Origin: an uncultured Bacteroidales bacterium
GTDB taxonomy: Bacteria; Bacteroidota; Bacteroidia; Bacteroidales; Paludibacteraceae
NCBI GenBank assembly: GCA_946619625.1
Contig: CAMOMF010000056.1
Location: 1-10,329 of the forward strand
Length of the DNA: 10,329 bases
Direction of reading: 5' to 3'
Position numbers and translations under genes: made by a program. Shown here piece after piece: positions 1-6,061 of the stretch (position 1 is the first letter of the stretch; each line of letters begins with the position of its first letter). The notes under the pieces were generated by a model. It was not told the DNA's origin, did no database searches, and was given only the letters and a program-made list of their open reading frames with translations.

Positions 1-49
1 AGTCAGCAAAATACTCGCTATGTATAATCTGTAGCTGCTCCATTTTCAT
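1..49 (-). CDS. Start of an unidentified gene, cut by the left edge
   Basis: A minus-strand reading frame opens with ATG at 49 (a second ATG lies at 43) and stays open to the window edge. The 16 visible residues begin MKMEQLQIIHSEYF. This is too little to assign a family. The main support is context: a near-consensus Bacteroidales promoter lies about 20 bases upstream and an intrinsic terminator of the preceding unit lies just before that, so a gene is expected to begin here. No signal peptide is evident in the visible part. Confidence 0.45.
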   Translation of the reverse strand, partial: MKMEQLQIIHSEYFAD

Positions 50-71
50 GAACCTTTGCAACTTTCGGCTG

Positions 72-103
72 CAAAGTTAATGCTTTTTTTTGATATATGC
101 AAG
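72..103 (-). promoter_or_regulatory. Bacteroidales-type promoter of the leftmost gene
   Basis: Read on the minus strand, the -7 element is TAACTTTG (72-79), a full match to TAnnTTTG. A CTTG at 100-103, three of four bases of the -33 TTTG, lies 20 bases upstream. Transcription would start near 65-69, giving a leader of under 20 bases before the ATG at 49. Confidence 0.65.
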
Positions 104-122
104 AGTTCGGGCAAAAAAGTGC

Positions 123-159
123 AAAAAAATGCTCAAACGGTTTGATTTATCGTCTGAGC
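123..159 (-). terminator. Intrinsic terminator of the omp-TPR-lptC unit
   Basis: On the minus strand a 9-bp stem (GCTCAGACG with CGTTTGAGC, one G-U wobble; 151-159 with 131-139) encloses an 11-base loop. It is followed after one A by seven T residues (123-129). It lies about 155 bases after the lptC stop and just before the promoter of the next gene, so it separates the two units. Confidence 0.75.
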
Positions 160-245
160 AGGAGATATAATGGTTTCTTAGGTCTGGTCTAAAAATTCTA
201 CTTATCAATAGTTGGAATATAAGTTGTCTCTCGGTGTTGTCGGCT

Positions 246-283
246 GAATCACCAATGAATCACCAAAGAATCACCAAAGAATC
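246..283. repeat. 11-bp tandem repeat, about 3.5 copies
   Basis: Three consecutive 11-bp units, GAATCACCAAT once and GAATCACCAAA twice, are followed by a partial fourth unit GAATC. The array sits between the lptC stop codon and the terminator of that operon, so it would be in the 3' untranslated part of the transcript. The rest of the non-coding stretch 160-314 shows no gene or other clear element. The period and core resemble the repeat at the right end of the window. Confidence 0.85.
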
Positions 284-314
284 TCAGCAAGAAAGGTCGT
301 GCATGTTCATCAAC

Positions 315-896
315 TCACTGCTCGTCTTTGATTGGGAAGATACCTGTTGGTTTGCGAATGGTGTATTTCGTCATGTCTTGGTTGCTTTCGAACCCAATCC
401 CCTGGATAATACTGGTTTCACGAGTGATGGTAATGGCAGAGTCAGAGTATATCCGTTCCTGTTTTTGGTCCCAGAAGAGTTGTGAGGTCTCAAACTTTTC
501 CCCTAATTGATTTAATGAATGAACATTCCCGTCCAACTCCCAAATCTGGGCAGGTTCGTTGTAGTACGCATAGTCGGCTTCCAAATACGAATTAACGGAA
601 AAGTCGGGATTAAAGTTCTCCAAATAGATACCTTTCGGAAACTCCCAGTGGGGTGGGTTCCCCTTGTCGTATATCTGCCATGAGTCAGTCTTGATTCGGT
701 AGCGTGTGATGCCCGAGTCGGAGATAAGTGTCGTCACCTCATATGCATCCAAAACCGGCATGGCTGCGCGGTCCTCCACGGCATCGGTCACATGCTTTTT
801 GTCATGGCGTACGCAGGCGGAAAGGGAAAAGAGCACCAGTACCACGAAGATACTGATGCTCGATATGTTGATACTATTTGACTTCCAAAAAGTCAC
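315..896 (-). CDS. lptC: LPS export ABC transporter periplasmic protein, LptC-like lipoprotein
   Basis: The 193-residue product begins with a hydrophobic segment (about residues 9-28) ending in a lipobox LSAC, so it should be a signal-peptidase-II lipoprotein facing the periplasm. The rest matches the Bacteroidota LptC pattern, including TTLISDSGITRYRI (about 54-67) and the stretch WEFPKGIYLENF (about 84-95). In this family LptC links the inner-membrane LptBFG extractor to the LptA bridge that carries LPS to the outer membrane. The start is GTG at 896: an in-frame TAA lies immediately before it, and the next in-frame ATG would remove the signal sequence. No Shine-Dalgarno motif is clear. It follows the TPR gene by 40 bases and is probably co-transcribed with it. 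Its usual Bacteroides downstream neighbours (a CBS/CNNM-type protein and a SurA-like isomerase, from memory) are not seen within the 300 bases available. Confidence 0.87.
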   Translation of the reverse strand: MTFWKSNSINISSISIFVVLVLFSLSACVRHDKKHVTDAVEDRAAMPVLDAYEVTTLISDSGITRYRIKTDSWQIYDKGNPPHWEFPKGIYLENFNPDFSVNSYLEADYAYYNEPAQIWELDGNVHSLNQLGEKFETSQLFWDQKQERIYSDSAITITRETSIIQGIGFESNQDMTKYTIRKPTGIFPIKDEQ

Positions 897-936
897 TTAC
901 CACTATGTTTTCTTTAGGATGAATACAGCGCAACTG

Positions 937-2343
937 TTAACGTACGGTCGTGCATTCTCCAATCCAGCCGCCTACACAGAATGAGCCGCTACCGAACTCA
1001 CCCGGCAAGTCGAAACGCTCCTCTTTGGTGGGGAAATACTTGCTGTAGGTGGAAATCAGTTTGTTGGCATCATCGGCGCAAGTGGGGTCAACCGAGCGTG
1101 CTTTTACAAACTTGTCAACAGCAACCCAGTAAACGGTTTTATTCAGAATGGCTGCCTTGGCGTCGCCGGAGGTGTACGGCTTGGAAGCAGCGTACATCAC
1201 GCCCATCAGCATGTAGCAGCGCCCTTGGTTGGGAACAAACTCCAACGACTTGTACAGGCATGCTCGCGCTGCAGAGTAGTTCTTCAGGTTGTTGTAATAA
1301 ACAAAGGCGGCGTTGTACTGGTAGTCAGCCTTGTCTTGCTCTTCTTCGGCAAGGTCGGTAGCCTGGTTGTAGTACTCAATGGCACCTGCCCAGTCTTCTT
1401 TCTTCTTGCACATCGAGGCGCAACCTGCAGCCGATTCCGCAGTCGGAGACAATTTGTGTGCCGACTCGGCAGCGGCAAAATATACGTCACTTTCGTTGTT
1501 GCATCCTATACGGCGGTACAATGCCATAATCTTGTTCAGCATGTCCAAATTGCTCAGGTTCTCCTGAACGGTCTTGGCGTACAGTTCGTCCAGTTTGCTG
1601 CAGTCAGCGGCTCCCGATGCGGCAAAGCGCTGATCCACATAGTCCTTGTTGCTGGCTGCGGCACCGGCATTCTTGTTGGCGGGGTCGGCTGCCATTCCTG
1701 CCAGGATGTTCGAAACAAGTTGGTAGTCGCCTATATACTGCTCGGCATACTTGTCGGGATTGGATTTGTACAAGTCGAACGACACGTCTGCCAACTTAAC
1801 GGCTACGTTAATCGAAGATGCCTGCCCAAGTTCCTCTACGGATTGTTTCAGCCATGGGTATGCTTTGTCTTTCAGCGGGTCTTCTGTGTAGAACGTGCAG
1901 TAGTCTAGACCTTTCTGACCAAGGATGTAAGCCACCGGATATTTCTTTTTGTATTTGGGGTCGTTGCCGAAGTATTTGATACGTTTGTCGTGCAGTGACA
2001 GCAGCAACGCACGATACTGGTCATACTCGGGCGAACCGGGTTTGCTTTGCGATATTTTCCACTCAACGATCTTGTCACCGTCAATGTAGATGTTTACCGA
2101 GGCGGAGGGGCACGCTTTGTAAGCAGCGTTCCAAGGCTCCCATGCATCGGCATACTGTTTGTTCTTGGCGGATTCGTGGAACAGACTCACGTTCGTGAGA
2201 CATTCTTCCGTAACTACATTGTTGTCCTCCTCCACCGCTTCTTGAGGCTGTGGAGCAGGCTCGGCTTTTTTCTTTTTGTCCGCATACGCAGCTAATGGAA
2301 GAACTGCGCACAGGCCAATGAGAATGAGTGATTTAGTTTTCAT
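937..2343 (-). CDS. Secreted tetratricopeptide-repeat protein
   Basis: The likely start is ATG at 2343, not the longer open frame beginning at 2406, because the ATG at 2343 opens directly into a classic signal peptide (MKTKSLILIGLCAVLPLAAYA). The extra 21 upstream residues are polar and come from an A-rich leader. The 468-residue product has a charged Lys/Pro/Glu linker after the signal, then an alpha-helical region rich in Ala, Tyr and Leu. TPR-like helix pairs are best seen around residues 310-400 (for example WAGAIEYYNQATDLAEEE and YSAARACLYKSLEFVP). The C-terminal GGWIGECTTVR motif is typical of Bacteroidales relatives, from memory. Such proteins are periplasmic or outer-membrane-associated scaffolds. 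Position between an outer-membrane protein gene (65 bases upstream) and lptC (40 bases downstream) suggests envelope assembly, but the exact partner is unknown. Confidence 0.85.
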   Translation of the reverse strand: MKTKSLILIGLCAVLPLAAYADKKKKAEPAPQPQEAVEEDNNVVTEECLTNVSLFHESAKNKQYADAWEPWNAAYKACPSASVNIYIDGDKIVEWKISQSKPGSPEYDQYRALLLSLHDKRIKYFGNDPKYKKKYPVAYILGQKGLDYCTFYTEDPLKDKAYPWLKQSVEELGQASSINVAVKLADVSFDLYKSNPDKYAEQYIGDYQLVSNILAGMAADPANKNAGAAASNKDYVDQRFAASGAADCSKLDELYAKTVQENLSNLDMLNKIMALYRRIGCNNESDVYFAAAESAHKLSPTAESAAGCASMCKKKEDWAGAIEYYNQATDLAEEEQDKADYQYNAAFVYYNNLKNYSAARACLYKSLEFVPNQGRCYMLMGVMYAASKPYTSGDAKAAILNKTVYWVAVDKFVKARSVDPTCADDANKLISTYSKYFPTKEERFDLPGEFGSGSFCVGGWIGECTTVR

Positions 2344-2408
2344 GATTTCTATTATTTTTGTATGTTTGTTGTTTCTTTGGTTATGTCTCCGCAAATGTTG
2401 TGCCAAAC

Positions 2409-3629
2409 TTACAATTTCCGCTTAAAAAACCAGTTTTCCGAAATGGATGCGTTCAGCACAAAGCGTATATAGTGCTCGTTCAGCACGTTCTTGGTACCGC
2501 GGTGACCATACTCGATGGTGGTGTTAATCACGGAACCTACATTATGCAGCGGGAATGCTGTACCGATAGACGCAGTAATATCCTGCCCCTGTGCCGAAGT
2601 GGTGTAGGTGTTGGCAATGGAGAAACCGACTCTCCATGGCATGTGGTCCACATAACGGCGTCCCTGCGGGTTATGCATGTACTGGAAACCAACGGACAAC
2701 TTGCCGCGGTTGCGATAAACATTATCTTTCCCAAGGTAGCGCGCGTTCTGCCAGTGATGTACCGTGTAATCAACTCCTACTGTGAAGCGGCCGTCGTAAC
2801 TGTAACTGGCACCCACACCCCAAATCATCGGCAGGTCACTGTTCAGCGTACTGTCATTGGTGATGGTGTCGGCGGTTACCGACTCTATATGCATACTGGT
2901 GCCGTTCAGTGCCGATTTGTTCTCAAAAATTGCTCCTAAGGTGAAAGACGAGTGCTCAAACGTGTGGAACAACTGTGCTCCATAGCGCAGACGCACATCC
3001 GATACGTTTATGGTACGGTACTGTGATGTCGATTTCAGACCTTCTGTAAACGCGAGCGCGCGCGCATTACTCACCGTCCCGAACATGTAGTACAAGTTTG
3101 CACCCGCTGCAAACCAGTTCAGGATGTTGAAACTCAAGCCGCCATATACTTGCGTAATACCACCCGTACCTTGGTATGTGGTCGTATAGTGGTAGTCGCT
3201 GTTGATAGAGTCTTTCAACGAGAATGAATAGCCCACCGAACTGAACGGCGTCACACCGACGGACGCGGCTATCCAGCGTTTCCACAGCGGCACCTGAATA
3301 GTGACGTATTCCAGGTTGCCATTACCTTTGTCGTGTTTGCCCGTTGCGTCTGTATAACGGTCCCACATGCCGCTGGCGGCAATGTCAAACATGAAGGTCA
3401 GCGAGTCACAAGCCGTGTACGACGCGGGCTGCGCGGGGTTAATCACCTTGTTGTTGCGCATGCCTATCCCCACGCCGCCCAAGGCGCGATAGGCTCCTGG
3501 CACGTTGTCGTTCAGGTCGCCATACCCGTATCGGGAGAACGGCGAACTCGTGTTGTTCTGACCATACGACAAAACGGTCCCCGACAACAGCAAGAGACAC
3601 ACTAAAAATATATGTTTGGGACTACCCAT
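2409..3629 (-). CDS. Outer-membrane beta-barrel protein, possibly FadL-like
   Basis: The open frame extends to 3698, but a consensus promoter at 3655-3686 lies inside that extension, so translation must begin downstream of it. ATG at 3629 leaves about 20 bases of leader and opens into a signal peptide (MGSPKHIFLVCLLLLSGTVLS), giving 406 residues. ATG at 3641 is possible but leaves under 10 bases of leader. After the signal comes PFSRYGYGDL, then ALGGVGIGMRNNKVINPAQPASYT, a Gly-rich segment with an NPA motif like that near the N terminus of FadL/PorV-type barrels. The remainder alternates polar and aromatic residues as beta-barrels do and ends in aromatic/hydrophobic strands (IRFVLNASISENWFF). 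Role unknown; membership of the FadL/OMPP1 superfamily is inference. It heads the omp-TPR-lptC unit. Confidence 0.82.
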   Translation of the reverse strand: MGSPKHIFLVCLLLLSGTVLSYGQNNTSSPFSRYGYGDLNDNVPGAYRALGGVGIGMRNNKVINPAQPASYTACDSLTFMFDIAASGMWDRYTDATGKHDKGNGNLEYVTIQVPLWKRWIAASVGVTPFSSVGYSFSLKDSINSDYHYTTTYQGTGGITQVYGGLSFNILNWFAAGANLYYMFGTVSNARALAFTEGLKSTSQYRTINVSDVRLRYGAQLFHTFEHSSFTLGAIFENKSALNGTSMHIESVTADTITNDSTLNSDLPMIWGVGASYSYDGRFTVGVDYTVHHWQNARYLGKDNVYRNRGKLSVGFQYMHNPQGRRYVDHMPWRVGFSIANTYTTSAQGQDITASIGTAFPLHNVGSVINTTIEYGHRGTKNVLNEHYIRFVLNASISENWFFKRKL

Positions 3630-3654
3630 TTTATGCACCATACAATTTCGAGTG

Positions 3655-3686
3655 CAAAGATACAAAAAAAATGCCAAATACACAAA
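3655..3686 (-). promoter_or_regulatory. Consensus promoter of the outer-membrane protein gene
   Basis: The minus strand carries TTTG (3683-3686), a 20-base spacer, then TATCTTTG (3655-3662). This is a perfect match to the Bacteroidales TTTG-N19/21-TAnnTTTG promoter. It gives the omp-TPR-lptC unit its own start, independent of coaX, and rules out the upstream ATG at 3698 as the start codon. Confidence 0.85.
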
Positions 3687-3741
3687 TGAATTGCACATTA
3701 TTTTACGAAAAAACGCAAAATAGGTGCTTTTTCTGCATTAT

Positions 3742-4473
3742 TTATGCTAAATTGTGGGTCAGAATGCGATTCAGACCAATCAGCACGAGGTGTTTTTCTA
3801 AAACAGTGTGAAGGCGGATGGAGGACTGCAAATAGGCGGCGTTACCCCCTGTCATGTACGTCTCAAACTGACCGACCCGTTTCTGCAACGTACGGATATA
3901 CCCCTCTATTTCATAACGCACACCGCGCACCACTCCGGACAAAATCGCATCGTTGGTGTTGGTGCCGAACAGCGGAATGATTTGTTTCTCGCCAATCTCC
4001 ACCAGCGGCAGTTTCTTCGTCTGATTCTTCAGCGCGGTGAAACGCATTTTCAAACCCGGAGCAATGTTGCCGCCTATATACTGGTTGTCTGCATTTACAA
4101 AGTCGTAGGTGATAGCCGACCCCGCATCTATTATCAGTAGGTTTTTGTCCGGGGACAACCCGTTTGCACCCACTGCCGCAGCAAGGCGGTCCTGACCCAG
4201 AGTCTGTGGCGAACCGTACAGGTTCTGTAGCGGTACAGGGGTGTTGTGGTCGAACAGGATAAAGCGTTTGCTCAGGCGATTCAACGTATTCACTATCGCA
4301 GGGTCAATGTTCACTACCGACGATATGATACTATTCTCCACGGGATATAGCGAACAGATTTTTACAATCTCTTCTGCATCAAACTTCTTGTAGATAAAGT
4401 TGTTCACCATTTCCCCGTCCGAGAAAATAGCCAACTTGGTCCTGCTGTTACCTTGGTCAATACACAGGTTCAT
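3742..4473 (-). CDS. coaX: Type III pantothenate kinase
   Basis: CoaX phosphorylates pantothenate to 4'-phosphopantothenate, the first committed step of coenzyme A synthesis, in the cytoplasm. The 243-residue length fits the family. Motifs of the ASKHA-fold kinase are visible in order: the N-terminal phosphate loop DQGNSRTK (residues 6-13), GQDRLAAAVGA (about 93-103), the second phosphate/adenosine segment IIDAGSAITYDFV (about 114-126) with the catalytic Asp, GGNIAPGLKMRFTAL (about 133-147), and MTGGNAAYL near the C terminus. Type III enzymes typically need a monovalent cation and are not inhibited by CoA (family knowledge). Start ATG at 4473 is directly preceded, three bases away, by the stop of a tiny open frame. 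No consensus promoter is visible in the 60 bases between the upstream terminator and the start, so expression may depend on readthrough or a non-consensus promoter. Confidence 0.96.
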   Translation of the reverse strand: MNLCIDQGNSRTKLAIFSDGEMVNNFIYKKFDAEEIVKICSLYPVENSIISSVVNIDPAIVNTLNRLSKRFILFDHNTPVPLQNLYGSPQTLGQDRLAAAVGANGLSPDKNLLIIDAGSAITYDFVNADNQYIGGNIAPGLKMRFTALKNQTKKLPLVEIGEKQIIPLFGTNTNDAILSGVVRGVRYEIEGYIRTLQKRVGQFETYMTGGNAAYLQSSIRLHTVLEKHLVLIGLNRILTHNLA

Positions 4474-4533
4474 AACTCACATCATTTTGTAGCGACGGAA
4501 CTCGCGTCTGTCCGCCACCAACCCCTATAGAAG

Positions 4534-4560
4534 AAAAAAGTCCACCCGCGCGGATGGACT
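4534..4560 (-). terminator. Intrinsic terminator of the small lipoprotein gene
   Basis: On the minus strand AGTCCATCC pairs with GGGTGGACT (4552-4560 with 4539-4547; one U-G wobble) around a 4-base loop, followed by a run of T residues (complement of 4534-4539). It lies 22 bases after the stop of the lipoprotein gene and 61 bases before coaX, separating the two at least partly. Confidence 0.85.
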
Positions 4561-4581
4561 CTTACCTTGTCTGTGGACTAA

Positions 4582-4806
4582 TTACTTCTGAAGTGCATCC
4601 TTTACAGCCTCAGCTGCCTCTTGAGTTGCTTCAACGGCAGCAACGACAGTGTCAACCAGAGTAGCCTCTTCTTCAGCTACGGCCTCTTCTACTACAACTT
4701 CTTCTGCTACAGGGGCTGCCTCTTCGGCACTTTCCTGTTTAGCCTCTTTCTTGCCACATGCTACTACGCAAGCAGCAACTGCAAGTACAAATAATACCTT
4801 TTTCAT
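4582..4806 (-). CDS. Small Ala/Glu-rich lipoprotein
   Basis: The 74-residue product starts MKKVLFVLAVAACVVACGKK: a short positively charged end, a hydrophobic core and a VVAC lipobox with Cys17, so the mature protein is probably lipid-anchored. The remaining 57 residues are almost all Ala, Glu, Val and Lys with a few Asp/Thr/Gln, with a Glu-rich middle (about 26-48) and an alanine-rich end (VEATQEAAEAVKDALQK) that could form an amphipathic helix or coiled coil. It is strongly acidic. It resembles small acidic lipoproteins common in Bacteroidales envelopes; no specific function can be assigned. It forms a single-gene unit with its own promoter, a leader of about 120 nt and its own terminator, which suggests strong independent expression. 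Confidence 0.85.
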   Translation of the reverse strand: MKKVLFVLAVAACVVACGKKEAKQESAEEAAPVAEEVVVEEAVAEEEATLVDTVVAAVEATQEAAEAVKDALQK

Positions 4807-4928
4807 TTTCTTGATATGTTAAATTATACGTTTTGGTTTCTACTCGTGCCTATCAGAACGTTCCTGTTCAACCGGTGCCGATTTACGCTACCGCAGTACT
4901 TGTCCGTGTTCATTTTCAAAATCGGGCG

Positions 4929-4959
4929 CAAAGGTACTGCTTTTTTTTGATATGACAAA
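4929..4959 (-). promoter_or_regulatory. Consensus promoter of the small lipoprotein gene
   Basis: On the minus strand TTTG (4956-4959), a 19-base spacer and TACCTTTG (4929-4936) match the Bacteroidales promoter fully. The start codon is about 120 bases downstream, so the transcript has an unusually long leader. That leader holds a perfect 7-bp inverted repeat (CCGATTT, 4919-4925 with 4878-4884). Confidence 0.82.
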
Positions 4960-5306
4960 ATATTTTTATGCTTTTTTGACTTTTTTAGTACATTTTTCTA
5001 TAAAATAGTGCTTTTTCGTAACACTTTGGCACTCAAATCGCACTTTTCTCTTTTCTGTACATTTTGGACCATACCTCATTTGCCATTTCAAACTGGCATA
5101 TTGCAATCTCTCAATCCCGTATCCATCTCATCTCTTTATCTTACGAATGATTGTTTCAGTAATAAGTTTCCAGAGAGCATTTACACTTTTTCGGCGGAAC
5201 TTTTGTAAAATTCAATAAAAACGATAACTTTTCAATGCAGACTTTGTGGAAAAATTGACAAAAAATGCGGGATAATTGACGTTTTTGCGTTTTTTGGGAG
5301 GAAAGA
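4960..5306. other. AT-rich intergenic region between two divergent promoters
   Basis: This stretch lies between the minus-strand lipoprotein promoter and the plus-strand promoter at 5307. It is rich in T and A tracts. Short open frames exist on both strands but lack a promoter match, a leader or any family-like composition. I see no gene, tRNA or repeat in it. Confidence 0.6.
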
Positions 5307-5338
5307 TTTGCAAATATAAAATATTTGTTGTAACTTTG
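5307..5338 (+). promoter_or_regulatory. Consensus promoter of the structured RNA
   Basis: TTTG (5307-5310), a 20-base spacer and TAACTTTG (5331-5338) form a perfect Bacteroidales promoter on the plus strand. Transcription should begin at about 5341-5344, exactly at the first arm of a 10-bp hairpin stem. No protein gene starts within the next 700 bases, so the first product is expected to be RNA. Confidence 0.83.
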
Positions 5339-5340
5339 CA

Positions 5341-5693
5341 GTCGATTTCAGTGCGCGCTGTCTCTTTGCGGGACGGAGTGGCATGAAATCGACCCGATTG
5401 AAATGGAGCGGTGCAAGCGTGCACCGTGCATAATGCACTCTGTTTCAACAGACATACATATTACAGCGTTTATTGACGCTTTGAGTTTGACAGACCGAAA
5501 CTTCGCAACTTTCAGTATACAAATCAAAATCAAAGTGAACAATTGACGCCTATCAGGTATGATATATCCTGCTTTGACGAACAGTCAAGGCCCTTTATCA
5601 TATCTGCGTAGGTTTCTTGTTGTTTATTTGATTTGTAGGGCAATGCGAAGGCCTCGGTTTGTGAATAAGCAACTCGAGGTCTACGCTTTTTTT
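5341..5693 (+). ncRNA. Candidate structured noncoding RNA of about 350 nt
   Basis: A promoter at 5307-5338 and an intrinsic terminator at 5645-5693 bound a transcript that has no convincing ORF but many nested helices. (1) 5341-5393: GTCGATTTCA pairs perfectly with TGAAATCGAC, enclosing TGC/GCA, CGCT/AGTG and GTCTC/GGGAC stems. (2) 5398-5448: TTGAAA/TTTCAA and GAG/CTC close a junction holding CGGTGCA-AGCG-TGCACCG and TGCA-TAA-TGCA hairpins. (3) 5520-5635: CAAATCAAA/TTTGATTTG, AACAA/TTGTT, CCTA/TAGG, GGTATGATA/TATCATATC and GCTTTGAC/GTCAAGGC are all nested into one rod. (4) The terminator hairpin. I compared it with memory of tmRNA, RNase P RNA, SRP RNA and 6S RNA and found none of their signatures (no CCA-type end, no GAGGAAAGTCC, no SRP loop), though 6S of this phylum is poorly known to me. 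It could equally be the leader of the operon at 6062. Confidence 0.6.
5645..5693 (+). terminator. Intrinsic terminator of the structured RNA
   Basis: GCG (5645-5647) pairs with CGC (5684-5686), and GGCCTCG (5650-5656) pairs with CGAGGTC (5675-5681, one wobble), around an 18-base loop. Seven T residues (5687-5693) follow at once. Readthrough or antitermination here would extend transcription toward the gene at 6062. Confidence 0.8.
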
Positions 5694-5935
5694 ATATGTC
5701 TATGTATTCTGTCGGTATCCGAAAGTGCCCTTTGACATATCTTTTGCTCCGTGCGCGTGAATAATATAAATTAGGTCCGGAACGTTTCTCCCATCTCCTA
5801 AGCGGAGGGCAACTCCTTTTTCATGGAGATGATTAGTGGGTGAGATCGGATCTCTCGTAAGGGAGTTTGTGAAAGCAGGCTCTCTTTTTGTTTTCATAAA
5901 AAAAATTTGTTTTAATTATTGTTAGTACAAATTTG
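5694..5935 (+). promoter_or_regulatory. Second structured block, possible leader RNA
   Basis: Between the terminator and the next hairpin the plus strand again shows stems. ATATGTC (5694-5700) pairs with GACATAT (5734-5740) around a small TCGG-TAT-CCGA hairpin. CATCTCC (5792-5798) pairs with GGAGATG (5825-5831) around GGAG-GGCAA-CTCC followed by five T. GAGAT-CGG-ATCTC (5842-5854) and CTCTC-GTAA-GGGAG (5852-5865, with a GNRA-type loop) share bases and cannot form together. Near its end, TTTG (5906-5909) and CAAATTTG (5928-5935) form a one-mismatch promoter with an 18-base spacer, which may start the downstream operon. No known riboswitch class was recognised. Confidence 0.4.
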
Positions 5936-5936
5936 G

Positions 5937-5972
5937 AAGGGGTCTTTGCTTGTGAAAGTAGAACCCCTTTTT
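5937..5972 (+). terminator. Terminator-like or 5'-end hairpin before the operon
   Basis: AAGGGGT (5937-5943) pairs perfectly with ACCCCTT (5963-5969), the loop contains a further CTTT/AAAG stem, and the T-run reaches 5972. It looks like an intrinsic terminator or attenuator in the leader of the gene at 6062. If the weak promoter at 5906-5935 is real, the hairpin would instead form the very 5' end of its transcript. Confidence 0.6.
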
Positions 5973-6061
5973 ACAACAAACACGGATGCAGAGGGTACGG
6001 AGATGTATTGGAGGAGTGGATGAGATTACTAATGCAACAACAAACAAAAAACACATATATT

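Noticed and set aside
1225..1908. Long plus-strand ORF opposite the TPR gene
   Set aside because: It is antisense to a well-supported secreted protein gene and has no leader or domain-like content; it mirrors the codon pattern of the true gene.
3630..3698. Longer N terminus for the outer-membrane protein starting at 3698
   Set aside because: A perfect promoter lies within this extension, and the signal peptide begins only at the ATG at 3629.
5008..5208. A 66-codon plus-strand ORF in the AT-rich intergenic region
   Set aside because: Composition follows the local T-rich sequence, with no promoter, leader or domain-like pattern.
5700..5897. A 65-codon minus-strand ORF opposite the second structured block
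   Set aside because: It has an ATG behind an AT-rich stretch but no promoter match, no recognised family, and it lies antisense to sequence with better RNA-like features. It may be revived if homologues keep the frame.
5341..5972. Retron, CRISPR array or diversity-generating element
   Set aside because: No reverse transcriptase, cas gene or regularly spaced repeats are present in the window.
5933..6061. Upstream extension of the 121-residue protein to 5933
   Set aside because: It would translate through the hairpin at 5937-5972 and a leader-like A/C-rich stretch.
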